From positions 1 through 39,350 of the forward strand of contig CAIRHD010000178.1 of NCBI GenBank assembly GCA_903878265.1: a stretch of 39,350 nt of DNA, written 5' to 3'. Source of the stretch: an uncultured Bacteroidales bacterium (lineage in GTDB: Bacteria; Bacteroidota; Bacteroidia; Bacteroidales; UBA4417). Every line of letters begins with the position of its first letter. Position 1 is the first letter of the stretch. This document shows positions 7,251-16,041 of this stretch, piece after piece. The notes beneath the pieces were generated by a model. The model worked only from the letters and a program-made list of their open reading frames with translations, was not told the origin of the DNA and made no database searches. Both the position numbers and the translations under genes were made by a program.

Positions 7251-8759
7251 ATGGATCTGATGACAATTTTACTGCTTATCCTTTTCCTTTTCCCGATGTT
7301 GAATTACTGGATATTCAAAGATGCCGGAGAGGAAAGCTACAAAGCATTGATTCCATTTTACAATTACTATGTTTGGTTGAAAATTATCGGGAAACCATGG
7401 TGGTGGCTATTGTTGATGCTGGTTCCGTTTATCAATTTCTTTATGGTAATGCTTATGCTGGTGCAAACGGCATTGAGCTATGGAAAGAACAAACTGCACG
7501 AACAAGCTTTGGCGGTTTTGATTCCTATAGTATATATCCCGTACTTGGGGATTTCTGAAAAAGAAAAATATACACGACCCGAAAACAGGGTTAAAGTAGT
7601 AAAATCACAACTTCGTGAATGGACAGATGCTATCATTTTTGCTGTAGTTGCTGCTTCCATCATCCGCATTTTTATGATCGAGGCTTACACTATCCCAACT
7701 TCATCAATGGAAAAATCCTTATTGGTTGGCGATTTCCTGTTTGTCAGCAAATTAAGTTACGGTCCAAAACTTCCAAATACACCATTGGCATTTCCATTTG
7801 TTCACCATACTTTACCATTGACACAATACACCAAATCGTATGTAGAATGGATTAAATGGCCTTTTTACCGTTTTCCTGGTTTAACAACCATAAAACATGG
7901 CGATGTGGTGGTTTTTAATTATCCTGATGGCGACACAGTTGCGTTAAAAATGCAGACCCAAGGTTATAACAGCTTGATTCGGCAATATGGCCGCGAAAGG
8001 GTTTGGAACGATAAATTTAACTTCGGCGATATTGTGTCCCGCCCAGTTGACAAGCGCGAAAACTACATCAAACGTTGCATCGCTTTACCAGGCGACACCA
8101 TTCAAATTATTGATGAGGTTGTCCATATTAATGGTAAAGCTTTGGATTTTCCTGAATTGTCGCAATTCATGTATCGCGTAAAAACTGATGGAAATCCAAT
8201 CAACAAGCGCTTGATTGGCAAACTCGATATCACCGAAGATGTACAGATGACCGAAAATGGCGATCAGATCCTGACCTTGACTACCGAATCGGCTGCCAAA
8301 CTGAAACAATTGCCCAATGTGCTATCTGTCGAAAAGATTATTCAGCCAAAAGGTTTTTGGCAGCCATATATCTTTCCTTTCGATTCTACTTACAATTGGA
8401 ATGTTGATAATTTTGGCCCTTTATATATTCCAAAAGCCGGTGCAACCGCGCAATTAACACTGACAAACCTGACTTTGTACCAGAGGATTATTACAGCTTA
8501 TGAACTTAATTCACTTGAAGTAAAAGAAGGAAAAATATTTATAAATGGTAAAGAATCGAGCTCTTACACCTTTAAATTAGATTATTACTGGATGATGGGC
8601 GACAACCGCCACAATTCAGCCGATAGTAGGTTCTGGGGATTTGTACCTGCCGACCATATTGTTGGGAAAGCAGTATTTGTTTGGCTTTCGCTTGATAACA
8701 ATAAATCATTGTTTGATGGAAAAATCAGGTGGGGAAAATTATTCAGAACGATTCGCTAA
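7251..8759 (+). CDS. lepB: Signal peptidase I with N-terminal membrane domain
   Basis: 502 residues. Residues 1-105 form an extra hydrophobic domain (about three membrane segments, DUF5684-like), common in Bacteroidota enzymes. A further segment at 128-142 anchors the catalytic part. The Ser of TIPTSSM (Ser152) and the Lys of YIKRCIALPGD (Lys274) form the Ser-Lys dyad of the S26 family. The C-terminal box MMGDNRHNSADSRFWGFVP follows near residues 445-463. The enzyme removes signal peptides from exported proteins on the periplasmic side of the inner membrane. A large insertion (about 290-410) separates the Lys box from the C-terminal box, as is usual for this group. Its frame is intact and the position after dapB is conserved. 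Confidence 0.95.
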   Translation: MDLMTILLLILFLFPMLNYWIFKDAGEESYKALIPFYNYYVWLKIIGKPWWWLLLMLVPFINFFMVMLMLVQTALSYGKNKLHEQALAVLIPIVYIPYLGISEKEKYTRPENRVKVVKSQLREWTDAIIFAVVAASIIRIFMIEAYTIPTSSMEKSLLVGDFLFVSKLSYGPKLPNTPLAFPFVHHTLPLTQYTKSYVEWIKWPFYRFPGLTTIKHGDVVVFNYPDGDTVALKMQTQGYNSLIRQYGRERVWNDKFNFGDIVSRPVDKRENYIKRCIALPGDTIQIIDEVVHINGKALDFPELSQFMYRVKTDGNPINKRLIGKLDITEDVQMTENGDQILTLTTESAAKLKQLPNVLSVEKIIQPKGFWQPYIFPFDSTYNWNVDNFGPLYIPKAGATAQLTLTNLTLYQRIITAYELNSLEVKEGKIFINGKESSSYTFKLDYYWMMGDNRHNSADSRFWGFVPADHIVGKAVFVWLSLDNNKSLFDGKIRWGKLFRTIR

Positions 8760-8859
8760 GAGTTAAAAAATCTTAACAATTGCTTTTGCCCACAATTTAA
8801 AATTCAAATTAGCGTTTTATCTTTTTTCAAAAATTTATCCAAAAACTCAAAACATACCC

Positions 8860-9528
8860 ATGAAACGTAACATCATCATTGCATTGATTCTGATTTGTGT
8901 ACCAATCTCTTTCCTTTTTGCGCAAACAAATGCCAAAAAATTTACAGGAACCATCACTTACAAGATAACGTATCCTGCAAATGCCGTCAATCCTATTGTA
9001 GCTACCTTGCCAACAACGCTCGATATGCAAGTTTCGGCCAATAAAGCACGTATTGAGATGGCCTTACCTTTCGGAAAAAACACTTTTATCATGAATGGAG
9101 ACGAATTGACCATTTACAGGCTGGTTGAAATGGAAACGGGAAAGTATTTTGTTAAGCGGACTAAGGAAGATTTTAACAAAGGAAATGTAACCCCAATGAT
9201 TATGCCGCTAAAGGAAGCCAAGAAAATTGCTGGCCAAAATTGCAAATCTTCAGAAGTTAACATGGTTAGCAGCGGAAAAACAACCAAGTCGAAAATTTTC
9301 TATTCAGAAGAATTGGGAAACAACAACATTTATTTCAATACTAGTGTAAGGTCAGTTCCTGGGATAATGCTCGAATTTGAATACAACATTATGGGAATCC
9401 CAGTTCAATTAACTGCTATTTCGGTTGAACCCGGTCGTATTTCGAATAAATTGTTCGAGATTCCAGCTGGATACACCGAAACTACCGAGGCCAAATTGCA
9501 TGAAATGGCAAGGCCGACGAAAAAATAG
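8860..9528 (+). CDS. Exported protein of unknown function (DUF4412-like)
   Basis: 222 residues with a clear Sec signal peptide (KRNIIIALILICVPISFLFAQ, cleavage after AQ at about 21). The mature part starts with FTGTITYKITYP and then reads as alternating strands, including MQVSANKARIEMALPFGKNTFIMNGDELTIYR. The pattern resembles DUF4412 and related periplasmic beta-sheet proteins that have a lipocalin- or LolA-like fold. The function is not known. It has its own downstream terminator (9550-9589) and lies 100 bp after lepB, so it is probably a single-gene unit or the last gene of the lepB transcript. Confidence 0.7.
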   Translation: MKRNIIIALILICVPISFLFAQTNAKKFTGTITYKITYPANAVNPIVATLPTTLDMQVSANKARIEMALPFGKNTFIMNGDELTIYRLVEMETGKYFVKRTKEDFNKGNVTPMIMPLKEAKKIAGQNCKSSEVNMVSSGKTTKSKIFYSEELGNNNIYFNTSVRSVPGIMLEFEYNIMGIPVQLTAISVEPGRISNKLFEIPAGYTETTEAKLHEMARPTKK

Positions 9529-9549
9529 CTGCTGAGGTTTCCCCAACAA

Positions 9550-9589
9550 ACAGATCTTTTTCACAGGTTGGAAAAGGTCTGTTTTTTTT
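9550..9589 (+). terminator. Intrinsic terminator after the DUF4412-like gene
   Basis: Arms ACAGATCTTTT (9550-9560) and AAAAGGTCTGT (9572-9582) pair along all 11 positions with one G-T wobble, around an 11-nt loop, followed by a run of eight T (9582-9589). Confidence 0.85.
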
Positions 9590-9625
9590 ACAGGCTAATC
9601 CCTATCGGCACTACCGAAAATTTTA

Positions 9626-9633
9626 TATTTTTG
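9626..9633 (+). promoter_or_regulatory. -7 box of the ftsK-lolA promoter
   Basis: TATTTTTG, a full match to TAnnTTTG, 70 bp before the ftsK ATG and just after the upstream terminator. Confidence 0.5.
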
Positions 9634-9703
9634 CAGATTGTGTAAACTGAAGTAAGCTTATCTGAACCAACAAGCATTTCACGATTCTATCTTATTTAAT
9701 TCA

Positions 9704-12340
9704 ATGCCCCGATATACTACAAATTCGCTTCCCAAAAACACGCTTCAGGACGAACCTGTCAACGTTCCGAATGAGCCAAAGGAGAAGAAAAAACCAAAGC
9801 CTCAAAAGCCGAAAATAGAAGAAAACCTAAACACTGACACACCTCGGATGGAAAAGCTTTCACAAATTGTGGGCATTTTCTCGCTGCTGACTTCATTCTT
9901 TCTGTTTATTGCAATAATTTCTTTTCTTATCAATTGGTTTTCTGGCGATGCCGATGATATTTTTTATGGTGTTGAATTTGGCCGTATTATTTCGGATATG
10001 ACATTGGAAGCCAACAATATGGGTGGACGGCTAGGTGCTGCTGCATCTATTTTGCTTGTTAAACAAGGTTTTGGGGTTGGGGCACTTTTTATCCCAATTT
10101 GGTTGTTTGTTTTTGGTGTAAGGCTCACTTTAAAGCACAAAATTATCGACCTCGGTTCGAGCCTTGGGTTTGTTATGTTAGCCATGGCATGGCTTGCTGT
10201 TACACTTGGTTTTATGTTCCGCGAATCGGCACTTTCGATACTTGGTGGCATAACAGGTTACGAATCATCACTATATCTCGAAGGCTTAATGGGAAAAATT
10301 GGCCTGATGTTGCTATTGGTTTTTATTTTTGTTGCTTTTTTGGTGATTGCCTACAATTTTTCGCTGCACAAAATAAGGCCTTGGCTGAAAAATCGGAATG
10401 CTGACAACAAAAATGAAACTGAAGGAAGCATCCTCAACCAGGATTCGGAATTTGTGATAAATACCCGGAATTCGTTTCAGGATATACCTGTCGATAAGTA
10501 CAATACCGTTGAGTTTGCAGTAAACGATTTCGAAAAGATTGAACCAAATACAAAACCTGTTGCCCAGCCACAACAGAATACTGGCAACGAACAGGCTACC
10601 AACACACAATTCGAAGCTGTTAGCATGCCAAAAGTAAAGCCACAAGCCAATACGCAAGTGGAATTTACAGTTGAAACAAACGAACCCACAACACCTGTTT
10701 CAGATACTGAGTTTACTATTGTGCCGCCACTGGTAATTGCCCCGAAACCTCCAATAAGGAAAACCGTTTCAAATACAGAATCCGAAGATGTGGTGCATAA
10801 TACTATGGAAACAGCTTACGACCCAAGGCTCGATCTGGCAACTTTTGTTTTCCCAAGTTTCGAATTGCTCGACGAATATGGAACAGGCACAATAAGTGTT
10901 ACAAAAGACGAATTAGAAGCCAATAAAAACCGCATTGTTTCCACCTTGGGAAATTACGGGATACAGATCGACAAGATAAAAGCTACCATTGGACCAACGG
11001 TTACACTTTACGAAATTATCCCTGCTCCTGGTGTCCGCATCTCGAAAATCAAAAATCTAGAAGACGATATTGCATTAAGCCTTTCGGCACTTGGAATCCG
11101 TATTATTGCCCCCATTCCTGGAAAAGGCACAATCGGCATCGAGGTTCCAAACCAAAATCCTGCCATTGTTGGGATGAAGACCATCATTACTTCCGAAAAA
11201 TTCAGGAACAACCATTACGATCTTCCATTTGCTATTGGCCGAACCATTTCGAACGAGGAATTTGTTGCCGACCTTACCAAAATGCCACATATTCTGATGG
11301 CTGGTGCTACCGGACAAGGGAAATCTGTCGGTTTAAATGCAATTATCACTTCGTTGCTGTATAAAAAACATCCATCCGAACTCAAGTTTGTGATGGTGGA
11401 CCCTAAAAAAGTTGAACTTACCCTGTTCTCTAAAATCGAACGGCATTACCTTGCAAAACTTCCCGATTCGGACGAAGCGATAATTACCGATACCCGTAAA
11501 GTGGTGCGCACACTCAATTCGTTGAATATTGAGATGGACAACCGCTACGACTTGTTGAAAGATGCCCAGGTCCGTAACATCAAGGAATACAATACCAAAT
11601 TTATTGCCCGCAAGCTCAACCCGCTGCAAGGCCATAAATTTATGCCGTACATTGTTGTGGTTATTGATGAGTTCGCAGACCTCATTCTCACGGCAGGCAA
11701 AGAAGTTGAACACCCAATTACCCGCCTTGCACAGCTTGCCCGCGCCATTGGAATACATTTGGTAATTGCCACACAGCGCCCAAGCGTGAACATTATTACA
11801 GGTACTATTAAGGCCAATTTCCCAGCGCGTATTGCCTTCAGGGTTATTTCAAAAATCGATTCGCGCACCATCCTTGATACCGGTGGCGCTGACCAGTTGA
11901 TTGGCCGTGGCGACTTACTGATGTCGCAAGGTGGCGATATGATCCGTTTGCAATGTGCTTTTATTGATACGCACGAAGTGGAGCGCGTAACCGAGTTTAT
12001 TGGTTCGCAACGCGGCTACCCTACCGCATTCGCTTTGCCCGAATTTAACGAGGAAGAATCGGAAGTTCAACAAGAATTGGACCCAGGTGAGCGCGACGAG
12101 CTTTTTGAAGATGCCGCCTATATGATTGTGGCTTCTCAACAAGGTTCTACATCGCTTTTGCAGCGTAAATTAAAGCTCGGATACAACCGAGCGGGCCGTA
12201 TTATCGACCAGCTTGAAGCCGCTGGTATTGTCGGTCCATTTGAAGGCAGCAAGGCACGCGAAGTAAAAGTAGCCACTGAGTTTGCTTTGGAACAATTTTT
12301 GAAAGATCTTAACAGCAACAGAAAACATGAAGAATACTAA
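9704..12340 (+). CDS. ftsK: DNA translocase FtsK/SpoIIIE
   Basis: 878 residues. After a Lys/Pro-rich start, four membrane segments lie between about residues 60 and 220. A polar linker of about 140 residues (230-370) leads to the motor. The motor has Walker A GATGQGKS at 534-541 and Walker B VVVIDEFADL with Asp655 and Glu656. The C-terminal gamma domain (about 805-870) is a winged helix that in this family reads the orienting KOPS sequences. FtsK sits at the division septum, pumps DNA and activates XerCD at dif. lolA follows 18 bp downstream, a conserved Bacteroidota pair. Confidence 0.96.
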   Translation: MPRYTTNSLPKNTLQDEPVNVPNEPKEKKKPKPQKPKIEENLNTDTPRMEKLSQIVGIFSLLTSFFLFIAIISFLINWFSGDADDIFYGVEFGRIISDMTLEANNMGGRLGAAASILLVKQGFGVGALFIPIWLFVFGVRLTLKHKIIDLGSSLGFVMLAMAWLAVTLGFMFRESALSILGGITGYESSLYLEGLMGKIGLMLLLVFIFVAFLVIAYNFSLHKIRPWLKNRNADNKNETEGSILNQDSEFVINTRNSFQDIPVDKYNTVEFAVNDFEKIEPNTKPVAQPQQNTGNEQATNTQFEAVSMPKVKPQANTQVEFTVETNEPTTPVSDTEFTIVPPLVIAPKPPIRKTVSNTESEDVVHNTMETAYDPRLDLATFVFPSFELLDEYGTGTISVTKDELEANKNRIVSTLGNYGIQIDKIKATIGPTVTLYEIIPAPGVRISKIKNLEDDIALSLSALGIRIIAPIPGKGTIGIEVPNQNPAIVGMKTIITSEKFRNNHYDLPFAIGRTISNEEFVADLTKMPHILMAGATGQGKSVGLNAIITSLLYKKHPSELKFVMVDPKKVELTLFSKIERHYLAKLPDSDEAIITDTRKVVRTLNSLNIEMDNRYDLLKDAQVRNIKEYNTKFIARKLNPLQGHKFMPYIVVVIDEFADLILTAGKEVEHPITRLAQLARAIGIHLVIATQRPSVNIITGTIKANFPARIAFRVISKIDSRTILDTGGADQLIGRGDLLMSQGGDMIRLQCAFIDTHEVERVTEFIGSQRGYPTAFALPEFNEEESEVQQELDPGERDELFEDAAYMIVASQQGSTSLLQRKLKLGYNRAGRIIDQLEAAGIVGPFEGSKAREVKVATEFALEQFLKDLNSNRKHEEY

Positions 12341-12358
12341 TTTTAACTCAATTCAATT

Positions 12359-12991
12359 ATGACCAAGAACATTTTCCTGATTGCTGCATTCGTAGCCCTG
12401 GCTATAGTCAGCTTTGCGCAGAACGATAAAAAAGCATCGGCCATCCTCGATGAAGTTTCAGTAAAAACCAAATCGTTCAAAACAATAAAAATAGACTTTA
12501 CTTATGCCATGGATAACGAAAAAGATAAAATCCATGATAAATTTAAAGGTTCGCTGCTATCAAAAGGCGATAAATACAAGCTCACTGCTGCCGGTCAGGA
12601 TGTAATCAGTGATGGAAAAACAGTGTGGACTTACCTGAAAGATGCCAATGAGGTGCAGATAAACAATCAAGGTGGTGACGACGATTCTTTTACGCCAACC
12701 AAGCTTTTGAGCGGCTATAACAAGGACTTTAAATCGAAATTTATCGAAGAAAAAGGCAACGACCAAGTTATAGAGTTGTATCCGTTGAAAAAAGGCAAAA
12801 CATTTACCAAAGTGCGCCTTACTATCGACAAAGCAAAAAAGCAGATCAACAAGTTTATGATTTACGACCGAAACGGAAGTACTTTTTCTTATATTGTTGA
12901 CAAATTTGTTTCCGATCAACCCTTGGCCGATAACGTGTTTTCTTTCAACAAAACCGAACACCCAGGGGTAGAGGTGAACGATATGAGGTAG
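12359..12991 (+). CDS. lolA: LolA-family outer-membrane lipoprotein carrier
   Basis: 210 residues with signal peptide (TKNIFLIAAFVALAIVSFAQ). The mature protein matches the LolA-like pattern: an initial helix (ASAILDEVSVKTKSFKTIKI), then DFTYAMDNEKDKIHDKFKG, the KGDKYKL and DGKTVWTYL strands and a final hydrophobic strand region. LolA shuttles lipoproteins through the periplasm from LolCDE to the outer membrane. Bacteroidota copies are divergent, so some family members may carry other lipids. It is co-transcribed with ftsK. Confidence 0.85.
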   Translation: MTKNIFLIAAFVALAIVSFAQNDKKASAILDEVSVKTKSFKTIKIDFTYAMDNEKDKIHDKFKGSLLSKGDKYKLTAAGQDVISDGKTVWTYLKDANEVQINNQGGDDDSFTPTKLLSGYNKDFKSKFIEEKGNDQVIELYPLKKGKTFTKVRLTIDKAKKQINKFMIYDRNGSTFSYIVDKFVSDQPLADNVFSFNKTEHPGVEVNDMR

Positions 12992-13031
12992 GAGAACGGG
13001 TTTCTTATCTATAAAATTCGTATATTTTTTG

Positions 13032-13045
13032 GTATAATATTATAC
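13032..13045. repeat. 14-bp perfect palindrome
   Basis: GTATAATATTATAC equals its own reverse complement. It lies 118 bp before the truncated transposase and may be part of the element's former end, or chance in AT-rich DNA. Confidence 0.4.
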
Positions 13046-13162
13046 TTAGAACGGCATCGATTTCCACATTTACTAACAGGCATGTGTTCATGACTTTTTG
13101 GGTATCCATGTAAAACGAAAGAAGAAGCACATCAAATTAGCTCGTCCTAAAAACGTATCGAT

Positions 13163-13450
13163 ATGCTTCTAAAAAACATTGGTAAAGTTGACTTAGAACA
13201 GCTAAATCATGAAAGATACCATTACTCCTGTCTAATTGTGCAAAAAAGGTTACATGCGGTATATTTTAAAGCAACACATGGTTTTTCCAACAAGGATGTT
13301 GGAGAATTAGCTGACTTAAACAGGGATTCTGTTAGCATATGGGTCAACCTGTACGAACGCTTTGGAATAGAAGCTCTTTACCGCTTTAACTATGGCACCA
13401 AACAAAAGCGACTTGGCCATCCATTCATTCAGCATCCTGGACTCTTTTGA
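13163..13450 (+). pseudogene. Truncated IS630-type transposase, N-terminal HTH only
   Basis: 95 codons. Residues 30-80 match the helix-turn-helix domain at the start of IS630-like transposases: KRLHAVYFKATHGFSNKDVGEL, then DSVSIWVNLYERFGIEALYR. A complete transposase of this type has about 340 residues with a DDE catalytic domain, which is absent here. Similarity appears to stop near 13410, where the sequence joins unrelated material that carries minus-strand coding-like debris (13425-13550). The last residues before the stop codon are therefore probably not transposase. This looks like an insertion sequence remnant cut by a deletion or a second insertion. Confidence 0.65.
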
Positions 13451-13550
13451 CATAGAGCCCTCGATGAGTAGCAATGAAGCAGCGTCGCGCATAGAGGGGA
13501 TTGCCGGCATCAGGCGCAGCCCACCCCAGATCCGTTAATTCATGCACCAT
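13425..13550 (-). pseudogene. Minus-strand gene debris (41 codons)
   Basis: A frame reading MVHELTDLGWAAPDAGNP, then PLYARRCFIATHRGLYVKR, ends at 13425. Composition is protein-like and GC-richer than the flanks. It starts inside the end of the 24-codon frame at 13540-13614 in a shifted phase, so the two may once have been one gene. I do not recognise the family. Confidence 0.3.
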
Positions 13551-13614
13551 AAAAGATTGCGCTACCTAAAGGAAGGGCTTTTTTATCGGTCGATTTGTAT
13601 ATCTGTTGTTTCAT
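13540..13614 (-). pseudogene. 24-codon ORF behind a good promoter, probably a truncated gene
   Basis: ATG at 13614, reading MKQQIYKSTDKKALPLG and ending at a TGA at 13540. It lies 19 bp downstream of a full -7 box (13634-13641). Either it is a small peptide gene or, more likely, the start of a gene broken by a frameshift, since the next phase continues as coding-like sequence. Confidence 0.35.
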
Positions 13615-13633
13615 TGCTTATATAATTTCACTA

Positions 13634-13664
13634 CAAATATAGTGATATTTATTTGATTGACAAT
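13634..13664 (-). promoter_or_regulatory. Minus-strand promoter (-33/-7)
   Basis: On the minus strand TATATTTG (13634-13641) matches TAnnTTTG, with ATTG (13661-13664) 19 bp upstream as -33 element. It faces the debris at 13425-13614. Confidence 0.45.
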
Positions 13665-13899
13665 GAATTAAACTATAGAACTCCCCTTAACTAACACCTA
13701 GAAGATTGAATCTCAATTTACTTTTTCTTACTTGTTTCCCATCAGTAGAATGAAATATCAATTTCACGGGATATTCGACTTTCTGACTTATAGCCACAAA
13801 TAGCCTAATTCCATAAAATTCATAGTAAAACCAAAAAATATGGCTCACCAAAGGGTATTCCCTTCAACCCAAAAATCATGCTTTTTGTGACTCTAAACG
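13665..13899. other. Intergenic stretch without recognised genes
   Basis: No frame of coding quality on either strand. Together with the flanking debris it forms a gene-poor scar of about 550 bp between the transposase remnant and the minus-strand unknown genes. Confidence 0.5.
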
Positions 13900-13933
13900 A
13901 AAAAGAGCAATATCCTGAAAAGAATATTACTCT
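13900..13933 (-). terminator. Minus-strand intrinsic terminator
   Basis: Plus-strand arms AGAGCAATAT (13904-13913) and ATATTACTCT (13924-13933) pair at nine of ten positions. Read on the minus strand the hairpin is followed by a run of T (13900-13904). It ends the transcript of the unknown membrane protein and the small ORF behind it. Confidence 0.55.
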
Positions 13934-14004
13934 ATTATTGTAAACCAGCAGCTTGCTGAAATCACCTATTTGGCTGAATAATGACAATTTTTTTGTGAAA
14001 TAAT

Positions 14005-14142
14005 TTATTCTTCTTTTTTCAATTCTTGTATAGCTTTATCAACAGCTACCTTTTCAATTTCTGCTTATGATGCGTTTTCTGTTGATTTCATTGGTTTTGT
14101 CGATTCAATAAGTGTTTTAAACAGGTTATCCTTTGCTGCCAT
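14005..14142 (-). pseudogene. Small 46-codon frame interrupted by an in-frame TAA
   Basis: From ATG at 14142 the frame reads MAAKDNLFKTLIESTKP, hits TAA at codon 26, and continues without further stops as AEIEKVAVDKAIQELKKEE to a final TAA at 14005. The second part is a clean amphipathic Lys/Glu-rich helix. It starts 23 bp after the 185-residue gene on the same strand and is followed by a terminator. It is either a small protein gene killed by one nonsense mutation or a short 25-residue product. Confidence 0.4.
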
Positions 14143-14165
14143 GTCAAGATTTTTTTTAGCTTGGT

Positions 14166-14723
14166 TTATGGCTGTTTAGTTTGTAATTGTGCCATTTTGT
14201 GTCCGATAAATCCCAGTATAAGCCAAGGAACAATCCCATCGGCAAAATGAGCAAATATATCCGGTGTTTTATACCAGATGAAGTTTGTATAAGGAACGAA
14301 GAAAAAACCAATCATTCCAACAGCCAAAGAGAGTAGCAACCTGTTAGACAGGGTTTGATCCTTTTGTTGCATGAAAAGCCAATACAAAAGAAAGGAAATC
14401 ACGAAACAAACCAAGAATCCTCTGGTCATGTTCATGGCCATACTCATGGAATTGGTTTCATGATAATTGATTACGGCCCATGGCTTGCCTTCCAACTTTT
14501 CCATCCAAACCTCTTGCTCAGCCTGGCTTAAGGATGGGTCTGGCTGCCCCAGGAAGTACATTCCCTCACGAAGCCCTTGTTTTTGACACATGTTTAAAAT
14601 GCTATCCTGGGTTGGAGAATACGCTGCTGCTGACTTGTGGAAATTTGGTATGGCAAATGATAGGAACTGCCAGGCAAAAATGACAATTGCTCCAATTAAT
14701 GAGAAAAGTAGTTTTCGTTTCAT
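14166..14723 (-). CDS. Unknown membrane protein
   Basis: 185 residues. One membrane segment lies at the N-terminus (LLFSLIGAIVIFAWQFLSFAIP). A polar, probably periplasmic stretch of about 65 residues contains YFLGQPDPSLSQAEQEVW and GKPWAVINYHETNS. Three more hydrophobic segments follow (about 100-118, 130-148 and 158-175). I do not recognise the family. It is followed on the same strand by the small broken ORF and lies 54 bp downstream of the DUF58 gene, so it could be read from that transcript. Confidence 0.65.
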   Translation of the reverse strand: MKRKLLFSLIGAIVIFAWQFLSFAIPNFHKSAAAYSPTQDSILNMCQKQGLREGMYFLGQPDPSLSQAEQEVWMEKLEGKPWAVINYHETNSMSMAMNMTRGFLVCFVISFLLYWLFMQQKDQTLSNRLLLSLAVGMIGFFFVPYTNFIWYKTPDIFAHFADGIVPWLILGFIGHKMAQLQTKQP

Positions 14724-14777
14724 GGTTTTTTGTTTTAAGGTTCAAAATATGTCAGAGGCAGAAATACGTTGACTGTT

Positions 14778-15713
14778 TTACCCCATCCTCTCCCTCTTCA
14801 ATAGATACGGTAATAATACCTGTTCAAAACCTTTTTTTATGTCGGCTTCGATAAAGTCAATTTTATATTGGGCGCATTTCAGTTTCAATTCCTGATGGAA
14901 ATTTCCGATGGCTTCGGAATAGGTTTTTCGAACTTCGGCAGGCTGTAGTTTTATTTCGGCACCCGATTCCATATCCACAAAGCGGTAAGGACGATTTTCG
15001 TAATCAAAATCAAGTTCCTTGTCTTTGTCTACTACATGAAATAGAATTACCTCATGCTTATTGTACCGTAGATGTTGCAGTGCATCAAATAATGCGGCAT
15101 TATTGGAACCGGCATCGAACATATCGCTGAAAAGCACTATCAACGAACGGCGGTGTATATTTTCAGCTATAAAATGCAGGGAATCTGTTACTAGCGATAT
15201 GCGGTATTCTTCGGTGGCAATTGGCGTAAGCAATTCTTCCAGTTTCCCAAGCAGGAATTTATGGTGGACAGAATTTGATTTTGCCTGCGTGTGAAGGTTT
15301 ACCTTATCGCTGAAAAGGCTTAACCCAAGTGCGTCCCGTTGCCGTCTAAGCAGTTGCATTATGCAGGCTGCGGCATAGACCGAAAAAGTGATTTTATTTG
15401 GATGGTCAATATCCAGTTTCTCATTAACAGGAAAAAACATGGAAGATGAATTGTCGATTACAATCTGGCATCGGAGATTGGTCTCTTCCTCATATCGCTT
15501 CACATACATGCGGTCGGTGCGGCCATATAGCTTCCAGTCGATATGGCGTGTTGCCTCACCAGGATTATAAAGGCGGTGTTCCGAAAACTCGACCGAAAAC
15601 CCATGAAAAGGGCTTTTGTGCAAACCTACTATAAAACCCTCAACAACAGTACGTGCCAAAAACTCGAGGTTGGCATACTGTGGAATACGGCTTTGGTCGA
15701 TTTGATATGGCAT
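14778..15713 (-). CDS. DUF58 domain protein (VWA-like fold)
   Basis: 311 residues. The DUF58 signature YNPGEATRHIDWKLYGRT lies at about residues 49-66, followed by a von Willebrand A-like domain with a MIDAS-type DNSSSM motif near 87-92. Proteins of this family often sit beside MoxR AAA ATPases and are thought to act with them in protein assembly or stress functions; no MoxR gene is in the window. There is no membrane segment, so it is probably cytoplasmic. It is located between thioredoxin and the unknown membrane protein gene, on the same strand as both. Confidence 0.88.
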   Translation of the reverse strand: MPYQIDQSRIPQYANLEFLARTVVEGFIVGLHKSPFHGFSVEFSEHRLYNPGEATRHIDWKLYGRTDRMYVKRYEEETNLRCQIVIDNSSSMFFPVNEKLDIDHPNKITFSVYAAACIMQLLRRQRDALGLSLFSDKVNLHTQAKSNSVHHKFLLGKLEELLTPIATEEYRISLVTDSLHFIAENIHRRSLIVLFSDMFDAGSNNAALFDALQHLRYNKHEVILFHVVDKDKELDFDYENRPYRFVDMESGAEIKLQPAEVRKTYSEAIGNFHQELKLKCAQYKIDFIEADIKKGFEQVLLPYLLKRERMG

Positions 15714-16041
15714 TATTATACAGTTAATGTACTAATGTGCTAATGTGATACCTGTTAATGTTGGTATGCGGTAATTATGCAAAGACTAAATTGGATTGGA
15801 AAGGAGTTGGTGCTACTCAAAAATTTCTGGAAAAATCCCGGACATCGTATGCAGGAACAAAAATAAGGCAAAGCAGGAAGGTTAAAAGGCAAAAGTCAAG
15901 GTAAAATCAGAATTGAAGAAGATAGAACGAAATCCTTTGCTTAGCACTTTGCCTTTTGCCTTTGCCTTTTGACTAATTACATTTTATCGAGATTTAATCC
16001 GAAAAATGCCAAAAGTGAATTTGTCAGCTTGAGCCTATCCC
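15714..16041. other. Intergenic region DUF58-trxA
   Basis: 328 bp. It contains a short 8-bp tandem repeat next to the DUF58 start (15724-15747) and a stretch of GCCTTTTGCCTTT-type simple sequence near 15950-15970, but no coding frame. Confidence 0.5.
15724..15747. repeat. 8-bp tandem repeat (three units)
   Basis: TTAATGTA, CTAATGTG, CTAATGTG just upstream of the DUF58 start codon. Confidence 0.6.

Noticed and set aside
7124-7558. 144-codon plus-strand frame overlapping the start of lepB
   Set aside because: It runs through the intergenic region and then reads lepB in a wrong phase; lepB has strong family motifs.
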